DNA of 64,000 nucleotides from Pithys albifrons albifrons (lineage: Eukaryota; Chordata; Aves; Passeriformes; Thamnophilidae). A program made the translations under genes and the position numbers. Positions 1 to 10,490 of this stretch are shown piece after piece; the first letter of the stretch is position 1; each line of letters begins with the position of its first letter. A model generated the notes under the pieces. That model was not told the DNA's origin, did not search any database, and saw only the letters and a list, made by a program, of their open reading frames with translations. Location of the stretch: contig NC_092480.1 in NCBI RefSeq assembly GCF_047495875.1, positions 5,038,711 through 5,102,710 of the forward strand, read 5' to 3'.

Positions 1-571
1 GCCTTGCAGTGGTGTTAAAAATCTATTCTTTTCACTCAGGCGCTGCAGCTTCTGTCGAGGAGCGATTGGGCTCCTGTCCATCAGCACACGGAGAGATTGT
101 GCAGAGAAAATTGCATTCAGCAATGGGGGATTTAAGAGGGTGCTTGTTCTCAAACAGGCCTCCAATTAATTAACTCAGAGGAAGGGGCTGCTCGGGGTTT
201 GCTGAGTCTTTTCTGTGTTTTCCTTGGCGTGTTTAATTTGTTGGGTTTGTTTCTTTCTTGTTTTTCCTGTTTGTCTTTAAGGCTCTTTGCAGGGTGATAA
301 AGCACAGGGAATATATTTACTCAGCAGGGGATTAATTGGCAAACAGGCAGGAGGAATGGCTGGGCCAAGCCCTAAATTCCACCCTGCCAGCACCAGGAAT
401 GGAAAAGCCATTGGTGGCCAGCCTGGTGTTGGTCAGATTTTGGAGCACAAGAGGGTCAAGATCCTCTGGAAGCTGCAGCAGGACAAGATTTTGGGGCTGG
501 GACTTTCATTTCAACTCTTCTCAGGTGAAAACAGGGCAAACTGCCAAGCAAGAATGGCATAGCCATGAGGA
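1..571. other. Unique sequence, no gene seen
   Basis: No recognisable repeat, exon or RNA gene is visible. The stretch at 225-285 is T-rich. Short open frames at 287-578 resemble no family and carry no convincing splice context. It could be intergenic or intronic. Confidence 0.5.
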
Positions 572-644
572 ATCATAGAATGGATTGGGTTGGAAAAGAC
601 CTCCGAGATCATCAAGTCCAACCCTTGGTCCAACTCCAGTCCCT

Positions 645-1016
645 TTACCAGATCATGGCACTCAGTGCCACGGCCAAGCTCAGCTGAAAAACCTCCAGGG
701 ATGGGGAATCCACCCCCTCTCTGGGCAGCCCATTCCAATCCCTGAGCACTCTCTCTGCAAAGAATTTCTTTCTGCTCTCCAACTTCAATTTCCCCTGGCA
801 GAGCTTGAGCCCATCGTGCCCCCTTGTCCCATTGCTGAGTGCCTGGGAGAAGAGACCAACCCCCACCTGGCCAGAACTTTCCTTCAGGCAGTTCCAGACA
901 GTGCTGAGGTCACCTCTGAGCCTCCTCTTCTCCAGGCTGAACACCCCCAGCTCCCTCAGCCTCTCCCCACAGCACTTGTGCTCCAGTCCCTTCTCCAGCC
1001 TCGTTGCTCTTCTCAC
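645..1016 (-). pseudogene. CR1 ORF2 C-terminal remnant
   Basis: A 123-residue open frame matches the end of CR1 ORF2, downstream of the reverse transcriptase core. Visible landmarks in order are [51 protein letters not shown] and WNGLPREGVDSPSLEVF, then a stop. The apurinic-type endonuclease and RT catalytic domains are absent, so it cannot act on its own. It has no host promoter or start context and is a dead end of a truncated LINE. Near-identical frames occur at 6569-6940, 39859-40190, 56521-56892 and 58143-58514. Confidence 0.85.
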
Positions 1017-1054
1017 TTGGGTTGGAAGAGACCTCAGATTATCAAACCCAACCC

Positions 1055-1129
1055 TTGATCCAACCCCACTGTGATTACCAGCCCAGCACTGAGTGCCCTG
1101 GGCTGGTAATCACAGTGGGGTTGGATCAA
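1055..1129. repeat. Perfect 32-bp inverted repeat inside CR1
   Basis: Arms 1055-1086 and 1098-1129 are exact reverse complements around an 11-base spacer. The arms begin TTGATCCAACCCCACT. Related hairpins lie at 52278, 56410, 58551, 58710 and 59341. The arm centre here reads GATTACC paired with GGTAATC. Confidence 0.95.
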
Positions 1130-1370
1130 GACAGGGTGGATTCTCCATCCCTGGAGGTGTTTCAGAGGACACTCAGTGCCACATCCAGTCCCTTCTCCAG
1201 CCTCGTTGCTCTTCTCTGGCCCCGCTCCAGCCCCTCAATCTCTTTCCTCAACTGAGGGGCCCAGAACTGAACACAACACTCAAGGTGTGGCCTCCCCAGT
1301 GCTGAGTCCAGGGGAAGGGTCACTGCCCTGGGCCTGCTGCCACCCTATTCTTGACACAGAATGCCCCAGA

Positions 1371-3151
1371 ATTGGGTGTGCAGCAGGTGGGGGCAAGGCT
1401 GAGCTTGGAAGGAGCTGGGAATGCCTTTTACTTGGATTGTGGCACGTGGCTGAGCTGGCTCAGAGCTGTTCCACAGGATATGACAAGGGCTGCAGGACCC
1501 TCCACTCCTCCCTCCATGCTTTGGTCACCTGCTGGACAAGAAACTCCTCAAGACATGGGTGGTTCTTTCATTTTCTCAACAACAAATACAGGAGGGTTTG
1601 GCTTCAGATGGAGCCCCACCACCCAGACCATACTCCAGGAGAGAACATTCCATGGGTAAAGAGAATTAGCCATTGCTGTTGCACATGGAGAGTGGTGCCC
1701 AACTGATGGAACCACAAGGATGAGCTTCAGAGGACTTGGAGAAGCACCACAGGGATGTACATGACTGTGTTAAAAGCAGGTCTCCATGGCTCAGTACAAG
1801 GAGCACAAATTCCCAAATTTCCAATGGAAACACAATCCTCAAGAGCAGATGGAGCCCAGAAAGCTGGAGATGCACAGCCTGTGGTGACCCCAGCACACAA
1901 CACACCCCCTGCTCCTCAGAACCCCTCCCCAGATCCAACCACAACACCCAGCCCTGACTTTTCCTTCAGACCCAGACAGCTCCATTTCAGGGGGTGACAA
2001 AGGGCCCCCCCCTGCCCTCAGCCCTAATCTTTCAAAGGAATTAATCTTCCAAGCAATCCGGGCCCAGCCACAGCTCAGGTTTGATTTATGAGTCGTGGTG
2101 GCAGCTGAGCTGCTCTGACAGGGCAGAGGGGAAGTGTTGGGGGGATGAGATCAGTGCCAGGAGGAACCTCCCCAGAAACAGGTCCCCAAACCACAGCTGG
2201 GGCAACCACCCCCTCTTTGCCCTTGGGAATCTCCCACTGTCTTGTTTTCTTCCTTTATCTCCAAAAACAAGTTTCAAAACCAAGTTTCTTTCTTCCACTC
2301 AGTTTTTTTTAACCAAGAGTCGACCTCAGCAGTGGCACAACAGCCTCATGCAGGGCTTTGTTTTCCCCTCCTAACACCACCCCCTACCACAAACTGCAGG
2401 AGAATCTCCAAGCAAAACCAGCAGCTGGACCAAGGGGATTCTATTTCAGTGAAATAAAACATTCTGATGGAATTTTAAATGAGAAAATGGTGATGGCCCC
2501 CACGAAATAATTTGATTTTGGTGAATCTGTGTTTTCATTTTGAAAACTGATTCATTAGGAAGTTTTTTTTCCCAACCAGCTCTAATCAAAGTGCTTTAGG
2601 CATTTCTGAAAATTTCAGTCTGAGCTTCAAAACAATTTAATTTGTGTTATAAAGCAGCCAAGTTTATGACACAGAGACACAGCGAATGGAAGCACTTCCT
2701 GACTTTGCAAACACTTCAACTTTAAGAAATTCAATTAAGGGTAATGTGGGAGAGTAATTTCAAAAGTTTCTTTCCCGAAGTACAGAAAGTATTTTCCAAG
2801 TCATCTGAAGGCAGACTTTATAAATGTAATATAAGGTTGTCATCTCCACGCTTACAACTTGCTTTTCACCACCACCATCTCCATTTAAAGTCTCTCTTGG
2901 GTCGTGAGCAAATGAAATAAAAGAACTCACTTCTGTTCGTGCAAACTCCAGTGACAGGATCCTTACAGAGAGCATTTCCAAAGGGGAAAAGGCACAGAAA
3001 GGGGGGAGGAAAAAACCAGAGGGAAAACTGGAAAGGGAGTGAGAACATCACGGGAAATGCTCATTCCAACAAGGGCCCCATTCACCCGCTCTCGTCTCTC
3101 CCTCCAGGGCTCGTTCTTGTTCCATCAGGGATTGACAGCATCCCTTCCCTC
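1371..3151. other. Unique AT-moderate sequence, no gene seen
   Basis: No CR1, SINE or array is seen. The part at 2440-2860 is AT-rich and 2985-3035 is purine-rich. Short frames such as 1176-1706 run partly through CR1 and resemble no protein. Nothing supports an exon. Confidence 0.5.
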
Positions 3152-4041
3152 CAGCCATTTCAATGGATTGCAAAGCCAGGCCTGATCTCTGCCAAGCTGT
3201 AATTTGGGATGGCAGCATGGTTGGCCTTTGCAGAGAGGAGGAGGGGTGTGAGTTGCTTCCTGGAGATGATAAATCCATGAGATAAAGAAGCCCAGATCAC
3301 GGGCATGGAGCTCGGAAAGCGTCTGGTGGCACTGCAGGGAAAGGGGTCACAGCTCCACTGAACAAAGGGGAGTTGGACAGGGGGCTGGGAGGGACTTCAA
3401 GCACTCCTCCTTATCCCACCCTGGAATGGCCACCTAATGTCATTCCAACACTGGTCACAGAATCCCTGACCATTCTGAGCTGGAAGGGACCCACAAGGAC
3501 CATCGAGTCCAACTCTTCAGTCAATGGCCCACACAGGGGATTGAACCCATGACCTTGGCATTGTCACAGCCAAGTTTTAACCAACTGAGGTGGCTCCAGC
3601 CATTTCAATGGATTTCAAGAGCCAGGCCTGATCTCTGGCAAGCTGCAATTTGGGATGGCAGCATGGTTGGCCTTTGCAGAGGGGAGGAGGGGTGTGGGTT
3701 GCTTCCTGGAGATGATAAATCCATGAGATAAAGCAAGCCCAGATCACGGACATGGAGCTCGGAAAGCGTCTGGTGGCACTGCAGGGAAAGGGGTCACAGC
3801 TCCACTGAACAAAGGGGAGTTGGACAGGGGGCTGGGAGGGACTTCTGGGTCAAGCCCTCCTCCTTTTCCCACCCTGGGATGGCCATGAAATGTCATTCCA
3901 GCACTGATCACAGAATCTCAGACTATTCTGAGCTGGAAGGGACCCACAAGGACCATCGAGTCCAACTCTTCAGTCAGTGGCCCACACAGGGGATTGAACC
4001 CATGACCTTGGTGTTATTACAGCCAAGTTTTAACCAACTGA
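3152..4041. repeat. 445-bp tandem duplication, two copies
   Basis: The segment starting CCATTTCAATGGATT at about 3156 recurs at 3601, a period of 445 bases, and similarity continues through both units with scattered substitutions. Each unit holds unique DNA followed by a minus-strand tRNA-derived SINE. The junction at about 3596 cuts the SINE close to its tRNA-like 5' end. A short CTCCAGCC-type match flanks both ends of the first unit, which would suit a microhomology-mediated duplication. Confidence 0.9.
3456..3590 (-). mobile_element. tRNA-Ile-derived SINE with CR1-type tail (copy 1)
   Basis: Read on the minus strand it begins in a tRNA-like head (CTCAGTTGGTTAAAAC, then a CCAAGGTCATGGGTTCAA segment containing a B-box-like GGGTTCAATCC). 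It then runs into a CR1-like 3' region with ATCGAGTCC- and GGGTCCCTTCCAGCTC-type motifs read in reverse. The head best resembles tRNA-Ile (AAT). tRNA-Ile/CR1 chimeric SINEs are known from passerines (TguSINE1). This copy is cut at its 5' end by the tandem-duplication junction. Confidence 0.8.
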
Positions 4042-4052
4042 GCTGATCTCAG
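3906..4052 (-). mobile_element. tRNA-Ile-derived SINE with CR1-type tail (copy 2)
   Basis: This is the second SINE of the tandem duplication and extends further than copy 1, through the A-box-like GCTCAGTTGGTTA at about 4030-4045. It differs from copy 1 by single bases such as GTGTTATTACAGCC against GCATTGTCACAGCC. RNA polymerase III boxes are recognisable but degraded. It is not a functional tRNA gene. Confidence 0.82.
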
Positions 4053-4528
4053 GGTTGATCCCCTGAACACCCTCACGTGGGAAACATCTCAAACCACCAA
4101 CCAGGAAGACCATGGGAAAAATGAAATATCACACCCCTAAGTACAGGGGGAGCACAGATCTTGCCTGAAATGCTTTCAGGCAGCTGTAGGGATGTAAAAA
4201 CCTGTGCCAGGAATCTGCTCTGCTGTCCAGGCTGGATGCAGATGATGGGGCAGTAGGGAGGGACACACTGTGGACTGTGCAGTCCCTGCTGTCCCATCAT
4301 CTCCTGACATTCCACCTGCAAGCATCCCAAGTAAAGGAGTGGTGTTAAACAGAATTGAGGTCTCCCAGTGGAAAGCATTCCATAATGGTTATTTTAGGGA
4401 TTGAGGAACACACAGAGGGATCTGCAGCAAAGTCTGAGACCCCACAAAAAAAAAAGACAACAAACCTGGAACCTACAGGCATCAGTGAATCAGCTGCACT
4501 GCAGGAGCAGTCTCAGCTTAGGGTAGAG
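4053..4528. other. Unique sequence, no gene seen
   Basis: No known repeat is recognised apart from an A10 run near 4447. No exon-like frame is supported. Confidence 0.45.
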
Positions 4529-4800
4529 TCATAGAATAGTTTGGGTTGGAAGGGACCTTAAATCCCATCTCATTCCAACCCCTTGTCATGGACAGGGACA
4601 CCTTCCACTATTCCAGGGATCTCCTAGTCCAACCTGGCCTTGGACACTCCCAAGGATGGGGCAGCCACAGTTTCTCTGCCCAACCTGTGCCAGGGCCTGC
4701 CCACCCTCACAGGGAGGAATTTTTTCCTAATATCCATTCTGAACCCTCTCTCTCCCAGTTTGAAGCCACTCCCCCTTGTCCTTTGCATCAGGACCAAGCC
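4529..4800 (-). mobile_element. CR1: CR1 LINE 3' fragment
   Basis: It begins with TCATAGAATAGTTTGGG, the reverse of a CR1 tail. It continues with the characteristic motifs of the wider CR1 subfamily (CATGGACAGGGACACCTTCC, GGGGCAGCCACAG, TGCCAGGGCCTGCCCACC). It is 5' truncated at about 4800. Confidence 0.85.
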
Positions 4801-6030
4801 AAGAGCTAAGCTGGGACCACCACAACACGGAGAAGCTGCTTCCAGCTGCCACTACCCACAATTTCTCTCACTGCAGGTCCTCCTGTCCCCTCCACCCTTA
4901 TCGACCACCCAGTGCTGCCAGAGCACCAGTCCAGCCTCAAAGCCCCTCAGATCCAGGGATGGGAGGGGATGCTCCCAGCTCAATGTGCCTTTTGGGCCAC
5001 GTCAATTAAGGATAAATTTAAGTTAATGAGAATAAGTGTCCAGGCAGGGCTTTGCATCGATTTGGTTAAACCAATGTAAGAGAGCAAGTGCAGCTGTGGG
5101 TGTGTGGATTGCTCCAGTGCCCCCTGGCACTTTGCCCCCAGCCCTTCCTTGCTTAATTCCGGATGGGTTTTTTCACATGAAAGCACCGAATTTACAAGGT
5201 TTGGTTTCGTTTTCAAGTAACGATGCTCACCCTGGCATTTTATGGAACACAACCACTGTGTTTCCTTTTGTACAGAAAAGTTGGGAGATAAATTGCAGAT
5301 GATTCAGTAAATAACTCAGCCTATGACCTTGATGCTTATTGATTCCTCAAGCTGTTTATCTTTCCTGTGTGCTCCCCAGCAAAAACAATTATCACTTAAT
5401 TATAAAGCAGCTTGGCTTGAGGGAACCTGCAATTGGCTGGCACGGGGTGAGTTCAGCCCTGCACAGCCCCGACCCGAGCGACTGTTTAGGATTCAGAGCC
5501 ACAAACTTCATTATTTTCTTCCCAGCTCATGTTTTTCCCCTCGTTTTAAAATCACTTAAGGATGTTTAGCCAATCTGGGTGTTTGACTGAGCGAATGTTC
5601 ACCGTGGATGGGATCGAAACTTCAAGTGCCAGCACTGGAAAAGGGGGGGAAAAGGGAACTGGGATGAAGCACAAGGAAAGACTGTTGGATTTGGGAATCA
5701 AACACCTGGGTTGTTCTCTCCTTCAGTGACCTTGGGAAGAGAATTTTTTTTTTCATTGCCTCCCCTTTCTCTCTGGCACGAAGGATTCTTCCTGCTCTTC
5801 ACCCAAGTTTCCCAAATCCAAAGGGATGGGAAGAGTGACAGCTTTGGCAGCGCTGCAGCCACGCACGCCTTTGGAAAGCACTTAGTGACATCCATTAGCA
5901 CGGGAAAGGGAATTAGCATCTCCAGCCCAAGGCAGGAGGAGGGAAAGGAACCTCCCCCTGCGCTAGAAACGAAAGATTGGTAATTTTTATGCTCTTTTGG
6001 GCTGTGTCATCCTCCGGTGAAAGGGGGTGG
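4801..6030. other. Unique sequence, AT-rich in part
   Basis: Nothing repetitive is recognised. The block 5300-5580 is AT-rich with several TTAATT/ATTATC-type motifs and could be non-coding constrained sequence. Only comparison with other birds could show that. A T-run lies at about 5745. Confidence 0.45.
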
Positions 6031-6476
6031 GGGGATCTACAGAGGGATCTGGACAGGCTGGAGCATATCCAGAGAAGGGAAAACGGAGCTGGGGAAGGGG
6101 CTGGAGCACCAGGAGTGACCGAGGGGACAGCCTGGAGAAAAGCAGGCTCAGGGGGGACCTTCTCACTCTGGTACTCCCTGACAAAAGAGGGGAGCCAGGG
6201 AAGGGTCAGGATCTCCTCCCGGGGAACAAGGGACAGGATAAGAGGAAATGGCCTCAAGTTGCTCCAGGGGAGGTTTAGGTTGGCTATTTCTTGATGGAAA
6301 GGATGGCAAAGCCCTGGCACAGCCTGCCCAGCCCTGCAGGGATTTAAAATCCCTGTGGATGTGGCACTTGGAGACACGGTTTAGGGTCGGGGTGGGTTGG
6401 CAGTGCTGGGTTAACAGTTGGGCTCAATGACCTTGAAAGTCTTTTCCAACCCCACCGATTCCATGACTCACACTCC
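6031..6476 (+). mobile_element. CR1: CR1 LINE 3' fragment
   Basis: This is a plus-strand CR1 3' end with recognisable ORF2-derived segments (GGGACAGCCTGGAGAAAAG, AGGAAATGGCCTCAAGTTG). It ends in a tail-like GTCTTTTCCAACCCCACCGATTCCATGA region. It is immediately followed by a minus-strand CR1 at 6495, so the two lie tail to tail. Confidence 0.82.
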
Positions 6477-6494
6477 AGACTCCCTAAATCATCA

Positions 6495-6945
6495 AATCAT
6501 AGAATGGATTGGGCTGGAAAAGGCCTCTGAGATCATCAAGTCCAACCCTCGGTCCAACTCCAGTCCCTCTACCAGATCATGGCACTCAGTGCCACAGCCA
6601 AGCTCAGCTGAAAAACCTCCAGGGATGGGGAATCCACCCCCTCTCTGGGCAGCCCATTCCAATCCCTGAGCACTCTCTCTGCAAAGAATTTCTTTCTGCT
6701 CTCCAACTTCAATTTCCCCTGGCAGAGCTTGAGCCCATCGTGCCCCCTTGTCCTATTGCTGAGTGCCTGGGAGAAGAGACCAACCCCCAGCTGGCCAGAA
6801 CTTCCCTTCAGGCAGTTCCAGACAGTGCTGAGGTCACCTCTGAGCCTCCTCTTCTCCAGGCTGAACACCCCCAGCTCCCTCAGCCTCTCCCCACAGCACT
6901 TGTGCTCCAGTCCCTTCTCCAGCCTCGTTGCTCTTCTCTGGAGAA
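6495..6945 (-). mobile_element. CR1: CR1 LINE 3' fragment
   Basis: The tail starts at about 6495 (TCATAGAATGGATTGGG) and the match continues through the 3' UTR and ORF2 C-terminus to about 6945. It is nearly identical to the copies at 572, 39786, 51762 and 58070, so this subfamily was active fairly recently. Confidence 0.9.
6569..6940 (-). pseudogene. CR1 ORF2 C-terminal remnant
   Basis: It has the same set of landmarks as the frame at 645-1016 ([44 protein letters not shown]) and ends at the ORF2 stop. The reading frame runs on beyond 6940 into unrelated flanking DNA. The catalytic domains are missing. Confidence 0.82.
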
Positions 6946-7345
6946 TGGGCCTCTGCCCTGTGAAAACCCAAACCCCGAGCAGAGACGCTTCATTTCCCAG
7001 CACCAGATGCTTTTCCCCTGCCAGATCCCCCAAACCTGCCCCTCTCTCTCCTCTTCCTCCAAATCTCAACACCAGCAAACTCGATTAGGGGCTGCAGGAC
7101 CCTGATGTGATCAGATTGAGGCATCCAAGGCAATGAGAAGCAGCAGCAGCAGCAAAAAGCACAAAGCAGACAAACATCATTACACACCATAAAGAAATAA
7201 GAGACAGGGAAATGCCTGCAGGGGCAGCTCTGCAGAGCTGCCTGGGGACACCACCACAGGAGAGGGACCAGGACAAAGCCACATGATGGCACTGCCTTTA
7301 TCAGAGCCCTCTGACCTTGGCAGGTTGGCAGCAGTGCCAGTGCAG
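6946..7345. other. Unique spacer between two inverted CR1 copies
   Basis: No gene is seen. A short GCA repeat lies at about 7139-7156. The flanking CR1 copies (minus at 6495-6945, plus at 7346-7633) could pair as long inverted repeats around this ~400-base loop. Confidence 0.5.
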
Positions 7346-7633
7346 CATTTCCCAGGCACTCAGCAATAGGACAAGGGGGCACGATGGGCTCAAGCTCTGC
7401 AGGGGAAATTGAAGTTGGAGAGCAGAAAGAAATTCTTTGCAGAGAGAGTGCTCAGGGATTGGAATGGGCTGCCCAGAGAGGGGGTGGATTCCCCATCCCT
7501 GGAGGTTTTTCAGCTGAGCTTGGCCGTGGCACTGAGTGCCATGATCTGGTAAAGGGACTGGAGTTGGACCAAGGGTTGGACTTGATGATCTTGGAGGTCT
7601 TTTCCAACCCAATCCATTCTGTAATTTTATGAT
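7346..7633 (+). mobile_element. CR1: CR1 LINE 3' fragment
   Basis: This is a short 5'-truncated plus-strand copy that starts inside ORF2 (CCCAGGCACTCAGCAATAG). It ends with TCCAACCCAATCCATTCTG and a degenerate tail at 7633. Confidence 0.88.
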
Positions 7634-7720
7634 TCCCTGTGCAAAACTGCTGTCTAACAGCATCATTGCAATGCCACTCAGCCCAGGGCAGAGGTGTCAC
7701 ACCCTGGGCAGGACACGATC

Positions 7721-8393
7721 ACAGAAACACAGACTGGTTTGGATTGGAAGGGATCTTACAGCTCACCCCATCCCATCCCATCCCATCCCATCCCATCCCA
7801 CCCCACCCCACCCCATCCTATCCCACCCCATCCCATCCCATCCCACCCCACCCCATCCCATCCCATCCCATCCCATCCCATCCCATCCCATCCCATCCCA
7901 TCCCATCCCATCCCATCCTATCCCATCCCATCCCATCCCACCCCATTCCATCCCTTCCCATCCCATCCCATCCCGTCCCGTCCCGTCCCATCCCATCCCA
8001 TCCCATCCCATCCCATCCCACCCCACCCCATCCCATCCTATCCCATCCCAAACCATCCCACCCCATCCCATTCCACCCCACCCCATCCCATCCCATCCCA
8101 TTCCATCGCATCCCATCCCATCCCGTCCCGTCCCGTCCCATCCCATCCCGTTCCGTCCCATCCCCTCCCATCCCATCCCATCCCATCCCATCCCATCCCG
8201 TCCCGTCCCGTCCCGTCCCATCCCATCCCATCCCATCCCATCCCATCCCATCCCATCCCATCCCACCCCCTGCTACACCTCCCCCTATCCCAGGTTGCTC
8301 CAAGCCCTGTCCAGCCTGGCCTTGGACCCTCCCAGGGCTGGGGCAGCCGCAGCTTCTCTGCCCAACCTGTGCCAGTGGCTAATCAAGCACTTT
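7721..8393 (-). mobile_element. CR1: CR1 fragment split by a CATCC microsatellite
   Basis: The left flank (7721-7763) is a CR1 tail (CACAGAAACACAGACTGG, GGATTGGAAGGGATC). The right flank (8269-8393) is the continuation of the same CR1 3' region (CCCAGGTTGCTCCAAGC, GGGGCAGCCGCAGC). The intact relative at 50228-50375 has AGCTCATCCCATCCCACCCC at the point where the microsatellite sits here. The pentanucleotide therefore probably expanded from CR1 sequence itself. Confidence 0.85.
7764..8268. repeat. CATCC pentanucleotide microsatellite
   Basis: About 500 bases of CATCC units, interspersed with CACCC and CGTCC variants. The variants cluster (for example three CGTCC in a row at three places), which points to local duplication of blocks. 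All three frames of both strands stay open because the five-base unit contains no stop codon. The long MGWDG- and HPIPS-type frames are therefore artefacts. Confidence 0.97.
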
Positions 8394-9510
8394 GCATAAT
8401 TACAGTAGCATTTTCTAATATCTCAAACGGAATAAAAGGAGATTTTGGTCTCAATTGTGGGTCCTCCAAGAGTTTTATGCCATAAAGGAGCTCCTGGTAA
8501 AACTCAGGACATGGACCCAGCTTGCCTGCAGTGCCCAGGCTGTTGGTTTTAATTAATTCCTGCCTTACAATTTGGAGCAGCAAGGATTGCAAACAGATCA
8601 GAGCAGAGGCTGATATCATTATTTATAATCAGTACAGCTGCCCATAATTACCCCTATTCCTTCCACTCACCAAACAGGCATCCCAAAAACCATTCCTGCC
8701 CATTTTAGTGGGGTGGTTTTTTATATTTTAAAGCAGTTTAAGGAGTGAAAATATCAACACCCTCCCTCCAGCTCCTCTTTCCTCCCCATGCAGCCTGGAT
8801 ACATCTCCCCAAAGGTACAAATATCCTCTGCATCTGCTCCTCAGCTGCTCAGCCACATGGCAGGAGGATATTCCCCATCCTCGTGTCCCCCCAGACAGGG
8901 GTTTTATGGCCCTGTGTTGCCCAGGAGCAGCCCAAGATCTACAGTCCCTTTGCAGGAGGGGATTGTCACATTCAAAACCCTCTAAATGCTTAAAAGGGGT
9001 TTCGTTTAGAGGCTCCTGCCGTGAAGTGTCTTCGAGGGCCCCAGATTTATTATTTCATCAGAAGATCAGAGAGGGGAAGTTTGTAGGTGATCAAATAGGA
9101 ATTCATTAGAAGAGACAGTAGGAGAGGCTGGAGAAACTGTTGGATTAAATAAAGTGGAACAGAATCCCTGGTGACCAGGAGGGATGTTTTCCCTCCTGAC
9201 CAGGCACCACTGGCCACAGGGCCATCAGCAGGGAATAAAGCTGGGGAATAAAGCCCCTGGTGCCAGCAGGACCCACATCCCATCTCCTGATTCCTGAGAG
9301 GGAAAGGGAGTGTATTTCCTATCAGATTTCACTATAGAGCAAAGATTTGGAGAACACCCTGAGGTAGATGATGATGAAGGGGGAAATGCCTTGAGATGGG
9401 CCTTCATTTGGTTCCTGGCTCTGCTGCAGATTCCATGGGTTCATTCTGCCTCTGAGCCTCAGTTTCCCCATTTCAAGAGCAAGTCTCATAACTCTGTTTT
9501 CCCAGACATA
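8394..9510. other. Unique sequence, no gene seen
   Basis: The sequence at 8600-8740 is AT-rich. Nothing is recognisable as exon, RNA gene or repeat. Short open frames at 8745-9109 resemble no family. Confidence 0.45.
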
Positions 9511-9715
9511 GAATTATGGAATCATAGAGGTTGGAAAAGCCCTCTAAGGTCAGTCATTCCAACCATCCACCACTAAACCAAGGGCCACATCCCCATGGCT
9601 TTTGAACAGCCCCAGGGATGGTGATTCCGTCACTTCCTTGGGCTTGAGAGCCCTTTCAGTGAGGAAATTCCTCCTAATATCCAATCCCCTTCCTGGGATG
9701 GAGATGGAGTTGTCC
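9511..9715 (-). mobile_element. CR1: Older CR1 LINE 3' fragment
   Basis: It begins ATAGAATTATGGAATCATAG and continues GGTTGGAAAAGCCCTCTAAG and CCATCCACCACTAAACCA, a diverged CR1 3' end of a different subfamily. It ends near 9715, close to the start of a plus-strand CR1 copy. Confidence 0.78.
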
Positions 9716-9724
9716 AAAGCTGGG

Positions 9725-10490
9725 AGGAGTGGACAATAATCCAGAGGGCTGTGCAGCCCTCCAGGACCTTGATAGGTTGGAGAGATGAGCAGACAGGAAC
9801 TGTTGGAAGTTCAGCAAGAGCAAATGGACCTGGAGAGGAACAACCCCAATGAACCAGTCCAGGCAGGGAGTGACCTGCTGGAAATCAGCTCTCTGGAGAA
9901 GGACCTGGGGGTCCTGGTGGGCAACAAGCTGTCCCTGACCAGAAGTGTGTCCTGGGTTCCAAGAAGGTGAATGGGTTCCTGGGGGCCATCAGGAAGAGCA
10001 TTCCCAGCAGGTCAGGGAGGGCATCCTGCCCCTCTGCCCAGCCCTGGGTGGCACATCTGCAGGGCTGGGTCCAGCTCTGGGCTCCTCAGGACATGGAGCT
10101 CCAGGAGAGGATCCAGAGAGGGAAACAAAGATGCTGAAGGGCCTGGAGTGTCTCTATGAGCAGGACAGGCTGAGGGAGCTGGGGCTGTTCAAAGGGCACC
10201 TCCCCATGGCTGGCATTGCCTGCAGGGAGGGGGCAGAGCACAGACCAGGCTCTGCTGGGGTTGCCCAGCCATGGCACAAGAGGAATGGGCAGGAACTGAT
10301 GCTCAGGAAGTTCCACCTGGACAGGAGGAAAAGCTTCTTTATGATGTGTGTAACAGGTTGCCCAGAGAGGAGACACCCCAGAACTGTCTGCACACAATTC
10401 TGTGCCATGAGCTCTGGGATGACCCTGTCAGACCAGATAACCCTCTGTGGTCCCTTCCAAACCCACACTCTGTGGCATCACCTGGTGCTT
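9725..10490 (+). mobile_element. CR1: Older CR1 LINE fragment, about 765 bp
   Basis: This long diverged plus-strand fragment covers the late ORF2 region. Recognisable pieces in order are KDLGVLVGNKLS (about 9900), a GPSGRAFPAGQG-like segment, the GLECLYEQDRLRELGLF region (about 10140-10190) and the KFHLDRRKSFF region (about 10307). It ends close to a degraded tail at 10440-10490. Frameshifts and stops break the frame, consistent with an old insertion. Confidence 0.78.

Larger units (their letters stand above)
572..1370 (-). mobile_element. CR1: Composite CR1 LINE 3' fragment with internal hairpin
   Basis: The minus strand carries a CR1 3' end: tail at 572-600, 3' UTR, then the C-terminal part of ORF2 up to about 1016. 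Instead of continuing upstream into ORF2, the sequence passes through a second CR1-tail-like segment and a perfect hairpin (1055-1129). It then repeats an ORF2 segment (the RRATRLE region read from about 1215) and continues into upstream ORF2 to about 1370. The same order is found on the plus strand at 56041-56975, so this chimera is not a local accident. It is 5' truncated, as most CR1 copies are. Confidence 0.85.

Noticed and set aside
585..1058. Repeated 157-codon frame (also at 6509, 39799, 56479, 58083) as a conserved gene family
   Set aside because: It is the antisense strand of the CR1 ORF2 C-terminus and 3' UTR. The repetition comes from CR1 copies.
7629..8485. Long HPIPS- and MGWDG-type open frames
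   Set aside because: They are translations of a CATCC microsatellite, whose unit has no stop codon in any frame.
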